NCBI RefSeq assembly: GCF_033958435.1 | Contig: NC_134160.1 | Coordinates: 17,719,001-17,783,000 of the forward strand | Direction: 5' to 3' | Source of the DNA: Carettochelys insculpta | Taxonomy: Eukaryota; Chordata; Testudines; Carettochelyidae | DNA length: 64,000 bases | Shown here: positions 22,896 through 34,700 of the stretch, piece by piece | Layout of the letters: each line of letters opens with the position of its first letter | Numbering within the stretch: position 1 is the stretch's first letter | Program-made: the position numbers and the translations under genes | Notes under the pieces: model-generated | What the model was told of the DNA's origin: nothing | Databases searched by the model: none | The model's input: the letters and a program-made list of their open reading frames with translations, nothing else

Positions 22896-23679
22896 TCTCT
22901 CTTCTCAATAAGAGCTGAGATTTTGCATCCAGGTGATTCTGTGCCCAGTTCTGTGGTTCCAAAGTTGGGAGCACACAGGACCCTGCCTGCAGCCCTCAGT
23001 GGCTGGGACCTGGACAGAATTGTCCATCTAAGTTTTCAGTGAAACTTACTGGGAGCAATTTGCATCTCCCGTGATTTTTTATTTATTTTGGGGGGGCGGG
23101 TGGAGGGAGGAGGCTGGACGCTGGTAAACATTGAAAGCTGGGGTGTTTTTTCACTAACCCCTCCCAGAATGTGAAATAGTGCCCAAAATGTTGGACAAAA
23201 ATAAACTGGCCAGGGATGAATTTAGGCGCAAGAGGAGAAGAGGCAATTCTGGACTATTGTCCCAGCAGGAGCGCTGGGGGCAACACCCCAACCCATTGTA
23301 GCTGGATCTGTGATTACCAGCCTGGGCTGCCTGGCAGAGCAGGGGCTGGACACAGGGACCCCAGACGTCATGTCCAGTCCTGGCCTATGTCCCCAAACAA
23401 TGCAAAAAAAAGTTTCAGTTCAGTTGCTTTTGGGGCGGGGGTGGGAAGTGCTCCTTTCCCAGCCAGCCCTAGAGGAATGCCACGCCTGGGGATCCAGCTA
23501 TACAACCAGCCCTGCACTCAGGAGAAGGACGCAGAGTGGACTGGGGCCACTGCCAGCCAGAGAGGTGCCCATCTGGGCCAGCTGAGCGGGCGGGGTCTGG
23601 GAATGACAGACTTGTGGGGAGCAGGGAGTTACCAGGCGTGGTTAATGCCAGGGGTAGCCACTGATCTCAGGTGACCCCC

Positions 23680-24110
23680 GAGGCGCCGTGCCAGGGACGG
23701 CGCAGCGCCTCCAGGCCTAGGGATGGAGAGGCCGTGGGGAGGTGCCTGGCGGGTGGGGGATGTGGCTGGAAGGAGTTCAAGCCTCTCCCTGCCAAGGGCT
23801 AATTCATGGCGTCTCCCCAGCGGGCTGAGAAGCCAGTGACCCTTCGGTGGCGGGAGGCCGGGGCTGGGGGCCGGGGAGGAGGAGGGTTTCTCCGGCGGCG
23901 CGGGAAGCCGGGAGGTGCTGCTCTTTTTTCCTTTCCCCGTTCGGTCTCAGCAGCTGACAGGCAGCAAAAGCCCCTTTGCAGTTGTCACGGCAACAGCGTG
24001 TCACACAGACAGGCGCTGGGAAGTGCCAGCCGCCCCGGGCTCAGCTCTCCATCTCTGTCCCCTCCCCACAGGAGGCAGCGCCAAGCAGGCTGCTCAGCCG
24101 CGTGTGAGTG
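23680..24110. promoter_or_regulatory. CpG-rich segment with an X-box-like palindrome
   Basis: CpG dinucleotides are frequent (for example 'gaggcgccgtgccagggacg' and 'ctccggcggcgcgggaagcc'), unlike most of the flanks. GTTGTCACGGCAAC at 23981-23994 has the 4-bp inverted arms of an RFX X-box. It may be a CpG island, but no exon can be tied to it. Confidence 0.35.
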
Positions 24111-24416
24111 CCATGGGGCATGGGCGTGCGCCTGGGGCCGTGCACACACGTGTGCACCTCTGAACGGGTGTGCACAAGCCCACCGCATGGAGAGTGTTGC
24201 CAAATGCCAGATCCAGAGGCACCTGTGTGCGTCCTGGAGCAAGGACCAGCATCTCCTTGGGCCAGGGAGGTGTTGTGCCCCTCTGGCTGGCCGGCCGCTC
24301 TGTTCCTGGCCAGAGTCTGCTCCTGACACAGGCTGGGCAAAGGCTCATGCCCCTGCTGCCCACGCCTTGCCTGCTGCCAGCTGAGCCAGCCCCGTCCCAG
24401 CCCCCAGCAGTGGCCT

Positions 24417-24597
24417 AAGAACAGCAGATCGGCCATTCTGGGTCACACCAAAGGCCCTGGAGGCCAGTGTTCTCACCTGCGACAGTGGCAAGGGCAGGTG
24501 CTCCCAAGGGATGGACAGAGCAGGGAGCCAGCTGGTGATCCCTTCCCTGTTGCCCATTCCCAGCCTGTGGCAGAGGCCAGGGACACCAGAGGCAACC
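24417..24597 (-). mobile_element. CR1 3' end fragment, minus strand
   Basis: The plus strand reads 'ctaagaacagcagatcggcc', 'gacagtggcaagggcaggtg', 'gttgcccattcccagcctg' and 'gccagggacaccag'. This is the reverse complement of the 3' end of a second turtle CR1 subfamily (recognised from memory), different from the 1-1826 copy. The 5' part is lost by truncation near 24597. Confidence 0.78.
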
Positions 24598-25220
24598 AGT
24601 GAGGGGATTCTTGGGGGGCACTGGCCTCCTTCCTTTGCTCCAGAGCATTCCCAGGCCCGGCTGCGCCCTCTCCCAGGAGCAGCCATCCCACGTGCCTGCC
24701 ACAGTGGCGCTCGAGGCCCTGCCAGCTCCAGGAGTGCCAGGCGCATGGGAGAGCAGAGGAGGGACCCGTCCCCTGCTGCGGGTTGCGGGGCTGACAGCTC
24801 TGACGCATGCATGCCGTCTGCAGCGTGTAAACAGCCAGAAGGGAGAAGGCATGTGCTGCTGTACGGCTGCCAGAGCGGGAGGATGCTCTCTGGCAAATCC
24901 TGCACGGTAGCGGCTCGCCCCACACTCCCCCGTTTGAGCAACACTGCCCATATTCCCCCAGCAGGCCCCAGCCCCAGCCCCCCGCCTGTCTGCCCAGGGT
25001 GCCTCCCCTCAGCATGTGCTCTCCTCCGCCCTGGGCTCCAAGTCGTGGACCCCAAGGCTAGCAGAGTCCTCAGCCTTTTCCGGAGGCAGGCCCCATGCTG
25101 CAGTCACCCACCTGCCAGCCCAAAGGTTCAGGACATGGGGGGGTCCTTGTCTCTGGAGGCTGCTGGGATCTGGGCTGTTCGGCAGCACAAGGAAGCAGTA
25201 AGCCATTGGCTTTATTCTCC
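24598..25220. other. GC-rich sequence, no gene recognised
   Basis: Frames on both strands up to 252 codons (24511-25269 plus) begin inside the CR1 fragment and show no domain. Not supported as genes. Confidence 0.45.
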
Positions 25221-25400
25221 AGGCCAGGGTAGCCGACCCTTGGCTCTTGAGCCGCACGTGGCTCTTTGATCCACCAAATGTGGCTCCTGCTCGGAGCTGT
25301 GCACGAGGAGTGCCGGCCGCCGCTCGGCACACATGTGGTGGCGGCCCCGGTGAGTGGCTGCTGTCGAGTGAGAGTGGGGGAGGGCTGGGGTGCCGGGCTC
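25221..25400 (+). mobile_element. hAT-type repeat end
   Basis: CAGGGTAGCCGACCCTTGGC followed by 'tcttgagccgcacgtggctc' matches the general form of a hAT superfamily terminus (CAGGGGTNGCCAACC) and its subterminal 'gagccgcatgtggctct' repeat. No opposite end or 8-bp duplication was found, so it is a fragment. Confidence 0.5.
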
Positions 25401-25479
25401 TGGCATATGGGAGGGCGAGGGCATTGAGTCACATATTATATATTTATTTTTAGCTATCTGCAGACACAGCACACATCCA

Positions 25480-26010
25480 TCTCTCATCTTCGCCAATCTC
25501 TCGGTAACGAGTGGGACATCGTCATCTTACCCTCCTGTTTGCGAGTCCAGTGGTGGCTGGGCAGCCTGACTGTGGCGCCACAGGTCTCGTCAGGGAAGGG
25601 GCAGGCAGTGGTAGCTCTTTGAGGGGCGCGGGGCAGGTTCTGATGCTCTTTTCTTCTCCGCCTCTCCTTGTCTGCACTGTGGCAGGACCTCTCACGCTGC
25701 GCCACCCCCGCCCGGCTTACCGCTCTCCACTGGGGACGGTCCTGGTCCGGGTTCTCCCACGTGTCGACTGTGCTGCTGCACTTTGTCATGGGTGCCTTCA
25801 GCACGTCCGTATATCGCTTCCTCTGCCCCCCAGAAACCAGAACCTGCTTTGGGAAGCGCAGACCAGACATCCAAATCATGAGACCAGTCCGGCGAAGCTG
25901 GTGGTGATGATAATGGCTCCAGTGCTGGACACATGAGACTCTTCCAGGACTCCAGTGTTCGTGCGCCCATCCTCCCTCCAGACTGTCCTTGTGCTCTAGC
26001 CACAGCTATT
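25480..26010 (-). pseudogene. LINE ORF2 C-terminal fragment with zinc-knuckle
   Basis: The minus strand reads GGQRKRYTDVLKAPMTK, VDTWENPDQDRPQWRA and a C-terminal CPFPDETCGATVRLPSHH. This follows the order of the tail of certain vertebrate LINE ORF2 proteins: a basic GGQ(K/R)KRY patch, a W-E-..-DR..WR patch and a CxxC...HxxxH-type finger. The copy at 42868-43375 is homologous, which confirms it is a repeat. The clade is not certain. Confidence 0.72.
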
Positions 26011-28519
26011 TTGGCTCTGGTTCTAATTGCTTGCCCACCCTGCTGTAGGTCCTTCCACATGTCCTTTCTGCCCCCTGTGGCTCTCTCCCAGCAGCCAGCC
26101 CTCCCTCCCTGCCTTACCACACAGTCCTTGGGCACCTGGTCGCTCTCTGCCCCAGGTCCTGGGTGGAATATGTCACATGGTCTCTCCCCACTTCAGGCTG
26201 AAAACTCTATAAAGGGGACCCTCACACCACAGGCACTGACTCTGTGGGTGCTCCAGGACTCAAACGCCCAGGGAAGAAACCAGTGTGTGCTCATTCAGCA
26301 CCCCCAGCCCAGCCACGCTGCCGACCAGCTGTTTGTTTGCTGGCAGGAGGCGGCTGGGGGAGGATGGGGACTGGGAAGCTGTGGGTGGTGGGGGGCTGAG
26401 TGGAGAAGGGGTGCAGAGACAGGGCCCTGGGGCAGAGAACAGGTGGAGCACCCACAGGGAAAAATCAAAGTCAGCGCTTGCGCCTCATGGGACGTCTGCC
26501 TGAACCTGAGGGCAGCCTGCATCCTGGGCTGAGGGAGGGGTGGTCCGTCCCACTGGCCTGAGCAGGGTGTTGACTTGGGGTGCTGAGAAGGGCTGCTCAG
26601 ATGGCACCATGGGTAGCTATGCCATTGGTGGCCAGTTCAGCAGAAGCGTCCAGCCCACGAGCTACCCCCACAGTGCCCAAAGGAGAGCTGGGGAGAGAGA
26701 AGGGGGAGCTGGGGGGTGGGAGGGCAGTGCTGGGGGTGCCCCGGGGAAGAGAAGAGACAGGGTGAATGACAAGATGGCGCTGAAGGAGGAATGAAAGGCT
26801 ACGGCTGGGAGGTCCAATGCGTGTTAGGGATGGTGTGTGGGTTGTGTATATGGTGTGTGGTGTGTGTGCAGCCCCCCCCATCCCTGAGCACCACCCACAG
26901 GGCAGCCCGTCCGTGAGGGTGCGGCAGCCGCTGGAGAGGGCGAGGAGCAGGATGGAGTGCGAGCCGTGTGGGCGGCTACAGGCAGTAAGCAGCAGCTGCC
27001 TGCCGGCACAAAGGTCGGCGTGAGGCGTGGTGGGCAGTGGGCAGGGCGGGCAGTGAGCTGCTGGGGATGCCCAGGGTGGGAGGGGCAGCAGGCAGGCTGA
27101 GAGCAGCAGGGCAGAGGTGGGTGCTGGGAGGTCAGCGAGCAGGAGACGGGGAGTGGGACGCGGCCAGGACCAGCCGGGGGTCCCTGCAGCAGGGGATCAG
27201 CCGGGCAGCATTCCCAGCTGCGCCTGGCCAGCTGAGCACAGAGCCTGTGTCCCTGCCCAACCCCCAGGACATGGAGCAGCCTGGAGCTTAACCCCCAGCC
27301 CAGGGCTGGGAGCACATTCAGGCAGTGCTGGCGACGTGACCATCGCCAGCACGCATGGGAGCGGGTAGCCCCAGACGCAGCATGGAGGCCGCAAAGCTGG
27401 CATGGCCAGGCTGGGCGGGATGCTAATGAGAAATGAGGCCAGGTCCGTATGCGGCTGTAGGGCCCACTGCTGCCAGGGCCCGGCATGCCCCTCGCACCCA
27501 AGGGGGCAGACACTCCAGTGTTCCCGTGCGGAGGGGCCCGGACTCTACCCCAGGCCAGCTGGGAGAACCCCCAAGGCCCCGTGCAGCTTGCTGGAGCTGG
27601 CTCAGGGCTTACAGAGCAAGGGCCTCCTGTGGCCTCTGCCTGGTGCTCGGCTTGGCCACAGCCCTGGAGCCGCAGGAGAGGCTTGGCGTGGTGCTCAGAG
27701 AGCCCATCCCCAGGGAGCCGTCGGCAGGAAGGGTGCACGGACCTGGCCTCAGGCGAGCAGGGCCACGGAGGACACCCCCACCGTCCCCGCAGGGGAGAGG
27801 CACATGGGGGTGGGGGCTATGTCCTGGGGGCAGCAGGGACGCTGGCTGGTTCTTCCTCTCCCTCCCCTGCGTGCCCAGCTGAGAGCCCTGCCAAGCCCCT
27901 TCCCCACGCTGCCTGCCCAGCCCCTCCCTGCCTTTCCAGCCGGAGGCCTTCTGCAGAAGGGACAGGTGCCTGGCACACCTGGCTCCCAAGCCCTCGGTGC
28001 CAGCTGTGCCAGCCTGCCACACACTGCTGCCTTGCTCGGGGCTCCTCATCTGCGGCCACTCCCTGTGTACCCTGCAAGGGGGCCTCCAGATGTCAGGGTC
28101 GGGGCTGGTTGTCTGCCGCCCCTACACAAGCCTGGCCAGCCTGTGGCCTTCAGCACCTGACATGAGCCGGCCCTGAGCTGAGCTGAGCTCTACGGGCGTG
28201 TCCAGCAGCATGACGCTGCCTGCAGAGGCAGCGAGGTCTGTGCCGTCAGCTCCGCAGCCTTGGCATGACACAGACCCTCACTCTTTGCCCCCGCAGGGCT
28301 CTGCAGCCCTTCCCTCTGCCTGGACGGAGCCTGCATGGTGCTTGCTGTCCGGCTGTGCCTCCTGCGCTGCCCTGCGGGGCTGATCACCCAGGTCTGGAGG
28401 GAAGCTCCCTTCTGCAGGGTCATGGCAGGCTCCTTCGCCAGGAACGCAGGCCTGGCTGCCTCTTCCCAAGGCTCAGGCCAACTCTCCGACTGCAGAACCC
28501 CAAGCGCCCCTGCGCCACT
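26011..28519. other. GC-rich sequence, no gene recognised
   Basis: Frames up to 304 codons (27738-26824 minus) have low-information composition and cross a GT-rich run at about 26826-26872. I see no splice-bounded exon with a family motif. Confidence 0.45.
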
Positions 28520-28745
28520 GCAGGCTCGAGGCCCCACTGCTGCCCCTTCTCGGAGGTCTCACCCCACTCACCCCGTGCCCCCGCCCTCTGTCGCTGGCTC
28601 TCCCGCTCGCTCAGTGGGGCAGGGGGTTAGGGTGTGGGAAGTGGGAGGGGTGAGGCCGGAGATGAGGGGTTTTGAGTGCTGGGGTGGGGGTGGGCTGGGG
28701 GTGGAACCAAGGGGTTCAGACAGTGGGAGGGGTTGAGATGCGCCC
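28520..28745. repeat. GC-rich interspersed repeat fragment
   Basis: 'ctgtcgctggctctcccgct', 'tggggcagggggttagggtg' and 'gggaggggtgaggccgg' match a turtle GC-rich repeat (from memory) and resemble the segments at 22.7 and 53.7 kb. Confidence 0.5.
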
Positions 28746-28950
28746 CCTCTGCCTTCTGTCCCAATGGCCTGAGGGCACTAGAGTGAGTGCGGAGGGGTAG
28801 GGAAGCAGCAGGACAGCACCAATGCCCCCCTGCGCTCACACTGACGGGAGCTGCTCTGGGTCCTTGCTGCCGACGTGGCCGGGTTCATGGCTCAGTTTGG
28901 GCTGCGGCGTGGATCGTTGGCTGGCCAGGCCCAGGCTGGGAGCACCCCAG

Positions 28951-29251
28951 GGCTACGTCTACACGTGCCCCAAACTTCGAAATGGCCATGCAAATGGCCA
29001 TTTCGAAGTTTACTAATGAAGCGCTGAAATGCATATTCAGCGCTTCATTAGCACGCGGGCGGCAGCCGCGCTTCGAAATTGACGCTCCTCGCCGCCGCGC
29101 GGCGCGTCCAGACGGGGCTCCTTTTCGAAAGGACCCCGCCTACTTCGAAGTCCCCTTATTCCCATGAGCTTCGAAGTAGGCAGGGCCCTTTCGAAAAGGA
29201 GCCCGGTCTGGACACGCCGCGCGGCGGCAAGGAGCATCAATTTCGAAGCTC
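28951..29251 (+). mobile_element. Fold-back TTCGAA MITE, right end truncated
   Basis: The left end GGCTACGTCTACACGTG is the unmutated form of the family end. The body is a series of inverted pairs: AACTTCGAAATGGCCAT with its complement, AATGAAGCGCTGAA with TTCAGCGCTTCATT, and a large hairpin centred near 29165 (GGGCTCCTTTTCGAAAGG against CCCTTTCGAAAAGGAGCCC). The right arm stops near 29251 in GC-rich DNA, so no target duplication can be tested. Confidence 0.82.
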
Positions 29252-29379
29252 CAGCCGACCTGCCTGGGGAGTGGGGAAGGGGGACCTGCCCAGACCTGCC
29301 TGGGCCTCCTGCGGCTCTGCCCTGACCAAGGGCCCCGCGTCCCCACCTGGAGCAGCGGGGGAGCAGCAGGCAGCAGTCT

Positions 29380-29760
29380 CTGCTCGGGGGCTGCTGCCCG
29401 TCACCTGGGCTGTAACGTTCACCCATCCTGGCGACCCTCGCTCGCCCGCGGGCCCCTTTCGGGAGCCACTTCCAGAGCAGCTGCCTGCTGCCTCCTTGGG
29501 AATCTGGGAGCGTAACGGAGGCCGTGCTGCCCACGGGCACCCCAGGAGCGCACTCGGAGCTGGATCAGGCTCCACTCTTCCAAATCCCCGGTGCAAACCC
29601 TCGGGAGAGATGCCCGGGGAGCGCGTGCCGGAGATGCCGGGGAGGGCCGGACTGTCCCTCGGCTCTCCTCATGGAAGGGCGCCTTTCCCATGTCTCCGGC
29701 AGCGTCACTTCTGGACGGGCGGGTGTCCTCCGAGACGAGGGAGAAAACAACCTCCCTGGT
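29380..29760. promoter_or_regulatory. CpG-rich segment
   Basis: CpG is dense from about 29405 to 29735 ('ctcgctcgcccgcgggcccc', 'cggggagcgcgtgccggaga'). No TATA box, exon or splice pattern can be assigned. Candidate CpG island. Confidence 0.3.
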
Positions 29761-29812
29761 CTCCCCGTTTGGAAAAACCTCAGCCCCTCAGTGCCAGGCT
29801 GTGTTGCATCAC

Positions 29813-29826
29813 ATTGCCATGGCAAC
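29813..29826. promoter_or_regulatory. X-box (RFX-type) palindrome
   Basis: The sequence contains the perfect 12-bp palindrome TTGCCATGGCAA (29814-29825) followed by C. Thirteen of fourteen bases match the RFX consensus GTTGCCATGGCAAC. It lies just downstream of the CpG-rich segment. Confidence 0.5.
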
Positions 29827-29879
29827 TGACATCTTACAATGCCCAGGCAGGCGTACCCAGAGCCGTGGCACATGAATCA

Positions 29880-32800
29880 TCTGAACTCGGTGTGACAGGA
29901 GGAGACACAGGGCAGAGGCTGCTGGCCGGGCCCTGCCTGCCCATACTGGACCCATTTGTCTTTGGAGAGCCGCATATGGGAGGGGGAGGGGAGCCTCTGC
30001 GTTTAAGCAGCCAACACTAAACCCTTCATTCAGAATAAGCTGAGACCACGTCGCTTTTCCCTGCTTGCTGGCCCAAGCGCCCCCCTCTCCGGGGTGACTG
30101 GGAACTCCTTCTCTGCAGCCCACCTCTGTCAGCGGCTCAGTTCTCAGCGGCACACTGCTGGCCAACAGCTGCCTGCCCTCCCTGGCTTTTCTCTGCTTGC
30201 AGCCTATCGGTTAACTGGGCCTAATTTACCCCCTCAGGGCCAGCGTGGGGAGTATGTCCCACCACACAGCCTCAGCGGGGCACTCAGAGTCCCTGGAGAT
30301 TTCCGAAATGGAGGCCCTGCCACTGCATCGCCAGTGCTGAGGAACGGCTGTACCCAGCTCGTGCTGCAGGCAGGTGCGGGGTCCTCTCACTCACCACAAC
30401 CGGAGAGGGACTGGCCATTTCCCATTGGCTGGGATGGGCTGCTGAAGACTTGCCAAAATTTGGCTCAGGACTTGGGTGTAAATTTGTCTCTTTTCTGATG
30501 AAAAATGGATTTTCCTCCAACCGGAAATATTTTCCAGACCTGTTAAAATGAACACTGTTTTGTTGCTGTTTATGAGAACCAAAACTGGTCTCGGGGTTTG
30601 GGGTTTTGGTAGGTTTCCCCTTTCTTCTACTTTCCCCTGCAGGAAAATTAAAAATTATAATTAAAAACAGAAAACTCCTGGGACTGTCTGTGGTCTCAGT
30701 GCCTCTGAGTAACACAGGAACCAAATGAAAACAAACTCTTGTGAGGGAACTGCGACCCACTTTCCACTCAGGAGCCAGGAGGCAGAGTGAGAAGGGATCT
30801 GGGAGCAGCCATTGAAGGAAATACTCTGTGCTGTCATCCCAGACATTTGTGACACTTTTTATTCACTCTCAGCAGAGGTGCAGACAAGTGAAGGATTTTT
30901 CCTTTGCAAAAGGGAGTGTGAGCTCCTGGGTGTTCCCAAGGAAGCATTGAACCGTCATCTCTGATCTAGCTCCATGTGATTAAGGCAACCTGTTACACAG
31001 CACAGACAACAAAGAGGGGGCAGTCAAAGCTGTAGCTTCAAGGAACGGTTCCTGAGCAAATGGAAGACAAATAGAAGCATTTGCTGGAGTGCATCCATGG
31101 CTGCCCTGCCAGCAGGTGTATCTGTGATGTAGAGGCAATCACCCACCTCTTCGAAGCTGGGGGTGCTCCTCAACCTTCTTTCAGAAGCTTTTTCAGTATA
31201 GTTGAAATAACAGAAGCCACCATCCAAAGCCGTGGGCCACACGGGAAGGCCTGAGCAAGGCCTAATTCCCAGAGAAGGAAAGGAGCTGTCTTGAGAACAG
31301 ATTGCACATGCCCAGACTGCAGGGCTGATGGATGGGTGGGCCTGTGTGGGCGCCAAAGTGTGAAGCCACCAGAAAGGCAGCGAGAGAGGCAGCGGTGAGT
31401 GGGGCCGGAGAGACAGGCCTGGCTGGAAGGGCTCGGCTGGGGAATCGTGAGCAGGGACAACTGTCTGGTGCACCTCATTTCTACGGGGCTGAGCGAAATG
31501 AGACCTTGTACGTTTTTGGTGATACCCCCTAGACCCTTCTCGTATGATCAACTTCTCCGCCTAAGAGAAACGACCCAGCAAGCCCAGGTACTGGCTAAGC
31601 ACTAGAGCCCTGGGGCCAGCCTGCGTGTGAGCCTGAGTTTCGTTCATGCCCAGGCAGATGTCATGCACTAGCCACTAGGCATCGCTTCACTCCCACTGTA
31701 CAGCCACAAGCGTCACTGCACAGCAAAGAATGAAATGACCAGCTCTCCCACTGCCCGCCTGCCCACCCACAGCTGAGCTCAGGGAGCTAAGCTCCGATCT
31801 GACCTGCTGGAACGAGTCCAGGCCTTTTTCATTATGCTTCCCAAGCAGCTGAACCGAACGCCAGGAAATCACCCTGCACCTGGACACAGCAGGCAAGCAT
31901 GTTGGAAGCAGAGCTCCTCCGCACCACCATTCATGACCTCCTAGCCGGTGCCTTCACCTGCTTTGCCCTGGCGATCTTGGACACAGCCTCTCTCCCCTCC
32001 AGCGTCCTGCTGCCATGTGGGGTCTTTTACCCAGAGGTGGCGGCATTGTAAAGGGTCCTGCGAGAAGCAAGACTCTGTGGACATGTACGGCATCTGGTGC
32101 TCTTCCCACTGAGGGAGCAGTGAGCATTCTGCTCTGTTGCACATGGGTGTGATTTCATCAGCTGTTGCAGGAAAGGCACAGAGCTTGGAGCCCTGGACTT
32201 GGCAGGAACAAGCTTTTCCGTTCACCTTTACGTGCATCTGGAGATGAGGTCTTTCTTGGTCCCCTCCAGCTAGCCTGACCTCTAGCGCTACGAGGGGGCC
32301 AGGCAGCCAGCTACCACTGCAAGCCAGGAGTTCAGGCAGGAAGAAGACAGAGACCTGGCCTGAGGTTTTGGGTTTGAAATCAGGGACGGGCTGATCCAGG
32401 GGCGGTGCTGAGCTCTGGGCGTGGATTCCAGGCAGGACGTCAGCCCTGCACTGAAATCTCACAAGCTGTCGGATCTCTCCCGTTCGAGAACCCAGTGGGG
32501 CTCAGAGGGGTGGTTTCCACTCAACACCGGCACTGTGCAGCAGCCACTGACCTTGGAATCAGTCCTGGTAAAGTCAAGGGCTTGGCTCCCTTCTCCTGCA
32601 GAAAGACTGGGGGGAGTTGCTGGATACGTGCTTGGCACTGTCCCCTGCAGGAGAGCCTGTCACACCCCTATCCCGGCTTTTCTTCACATCCCTTCCCCTT
32701 GGCCTGAGACAGTGAGCTCTGCAGCACCGAAGCCATTTATAACTAGCTTTGTAGGTCGGCCGCATGGCTGCAAGACAACCAGCCAGGGCTCCGCGTTGCC

Positions 32801-33070
32801 ATTAATAACCCTCATACAGCACTGTGTGAAAGTGGGAGGCGCTGGCGGGTCTGGGGACTCAAAGTGAACCAGGAATCGCGGCTGTGCAGGAGCCGCCGGG
32901 TGTCTTTGCTCTTCCAGGGGCCGGGAGAACAAGTCCAGCACTGGCCTGACCTGCTGCAAGCAGCTGTGGTAGCACTCAGGCAAGTCTCTGAGTAATGTGT
33001 AGTACCCAGAGGCAGTGAGACCTCATCTGGGGTGATGAAAGTCTCTGCTCTACAGCCTCAGCTGAGCGCC
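29880..33070. other. Unassigned sequence
   Basis: It is mixed-composition DNA with an AT-rich patch at 30440-30700. I recognise no repeat or exon, and the open frames are short or compositionally biased. Confidence 0.4.
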
Positions 33071-33074
33071 AGCT

Positions 33075-33190
33075 GGACTTTAGCTCAGGTGGTAGAGTGC
33101 AGAGCTTTAGACCTGATGCTCACAGGTTCTATCCCCAGGGCTGGCAACCTGGGTCTGTTGGCATTACAAATGAATGGACAAGCAAGAGGG
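33075..33190 (+). mobile_element. tRNA-derived SINE head
   Basis: TAGCTCAGGTGGTAGAG (33081-33097) is a tRNA-like A box and AGGTTCTATCC (33124-33134) a B box, with normal spacing for an RNA polymerase III promoter. There is no acceptor-stem pairing to suggest a functional tRNA, and the sequence continues into non-tRNA text ('gcattacaaatgaatggaca'). It differs from the SINEs at 4575 and 63661. Confidence 0.65.
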
Positions 33191-34379
33191 TCATTTACTG
33201 CCTGGAGTCCAGGCAGAATTGAGCAGCACTTTCCATTGCTTGCTGCAGAATGGTTTCCCCTCCAAGCCAGTATCAGCAGAGAGTGTGTGGACAGCAGAGC
33301 TGGTGCTGCATCCATGTTCACACAGATTGTACCAGTGTGACCAGCAGGCTGGGCTAGGCCTCTGGCTAAGTCCCTGGATCACAGCCTGCCTGACTAGGTC
33401 TCCTCCAGCCTCAGTTCTCCCCTCCCAGAGCCCTGCACAGGCACCCAGGGCTTGTGTTTGCACATAGAACAAGCCCATCCCAGGCTGCCTGCTCCAGTCT
33501 CCCTAGCACAGAGCCTGTGTCCAGGGCCACTTCCCAACTACATCCCAGTCCCCAGGCTCTGCATCACACCCTGGAGCCTGCCTGCTCCTTCCCAAGGCAG
33601 GTGAGTTCTGCCCCAGCTGTCCCAAGCCCATTAGCGGGTGTGCCCAGCAGGAGCCTCAGTCTCCGAGCTTGCCAGCCTGAGGGTAAGTAAGCCCTTGCTC
33701 TCGGCCTGGTGTGAGGAGAAAGCCAAGGGAGGACTGGGCCCTGCATCTCCCAGATCCAGAGAACATGCAGGTTTAGCTCTGAGAATGTGTTCCTGGGAAA
33801 TGATTTCACTCCCCGTGTTTTGGGGAAAATTGTGACTTCTTCCCTGCAGACGTCCCAAGCGAACGTTAACATTTGGCCCTGGGGTTTTGTCCACAGGAAA
33901 AAGTATTGAACTTGAACAGTTTGGCCAAATGCAGTTGTTAGCCAAGCCATACCTCCTCACCTCGGCTAGACAGCCAGCCAGCTGCAGACACTGCTCCTCA
34001 CGGGGCCGTGGAGGCACAGCACTGCACAGAGAAGTTGCTGAACTGAAGCCAGGACAGACTGGTCTATCTTCCGAGATAGGACAAGACAAGGGAGGGTCAG
34101 CAAGATGTTTGCTCCACTGAGAATTTGCCCCTAATCGTCATTGTCTCAGGCCAGATGAAGTGCAGCCAGCCAGCATGCAGCCTGGTAGCTCCTCAGGTCT
34201 CAGCAAGTCTCTCTGCCTCTCTCCTGGCTGGATGCTGAGGAGAGGGTCTTTGGCATGACTCCTGTGTCTTTCACGGGGAGGGTGGTTTAGCAGGGAGCAT
34301 TCAACACTGGCCATCAGGACTCCTGGGCCAATCCTACTTGCCATGGGGGGCAGGGGGTGGGGGCAGTAGGGCCACTCCT
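33191..34379. other. Unassigned sequence
   Basis: I see no gene or repeat. Open frames up to 152 codons (34089-33631 minus) are without motifs. Confidence 0.4.
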
Positions 34380-34520
34380 ACTTCAGCTCTTCCACTGACT
34401 CCCTGGATAACATTATCTCTGCTCTGTGCCTCAGTTTCCCCATCTGAAAGCAGGGTTCACAGCCGTGCTCATTCTGTCAGGCAGAGTGTGGAAAGCACTT
34501 GGAGATCTGCCAGTGACAGC
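34380..34520 (+). mobile_element. MIR SINE
   Basis: 'agctcttccactgactccct', 'ctctgtgcctcagtttcccc' and 'gtggaaagcacttggagatc' are in the order and spacing of a MIR (tRNA-derived CORE-SINE). It is an ancient amniote-wide repeat, heavily diverged. Confidence 0.75.
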
Positions 34521-34589
34521 TGCTGAGGGCTGCCGCTGAATTTCATTTAAAAGCAGCAGTTCTCAGCCCTCAGTCCGCACTGCGCTCCT

Positions 34590-34700
34590 ACTTCCCAGAG
34601 TGAGCAGCTATCACTATCCCCAAATACAGCTGAGAAACTGAGGCACAAGAGAGGCTGGTGACAAGTAGGTGACCTGGGGCCGGGGCTGAGGCTGCACCAC
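34590..34700 (-). mobile_element. MIR SINE, inverted
   Basis: 'gctgagaaactgaggcacaa' and 'aggctggtgacaagt' are the reverse complement of the conserved MIR region. It lies 70 bp from the plus-strand MIR, in opposite orientation. Confidence 0.62.

Noticed and set aside
26826..26872. Z-DNA-forming GT tract of regulatory interest
   Set aside because: It is short and imperfect; ordinary simple repeat.
26824..27738. 304-codon minus-strand open frame, the longest in the window
   Set aside because: Its translation is compositionally biased (Pro/Ser/Cys/Ala), it crosses a GT-rich repeat, and the plus strand is open too.
29079..30020. 313-codon plus-strand open frame
   Set aside because: It begins inside the fold-back MITE and continues through CpG-rich DNA. 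The start is transposon sequence and no motif follows.
33075..33150. Functional tRNA gene
   Set aside because: A and B boxes are present but there is no acceptor-stem pairing or anticodon arm; it is a SINE head.
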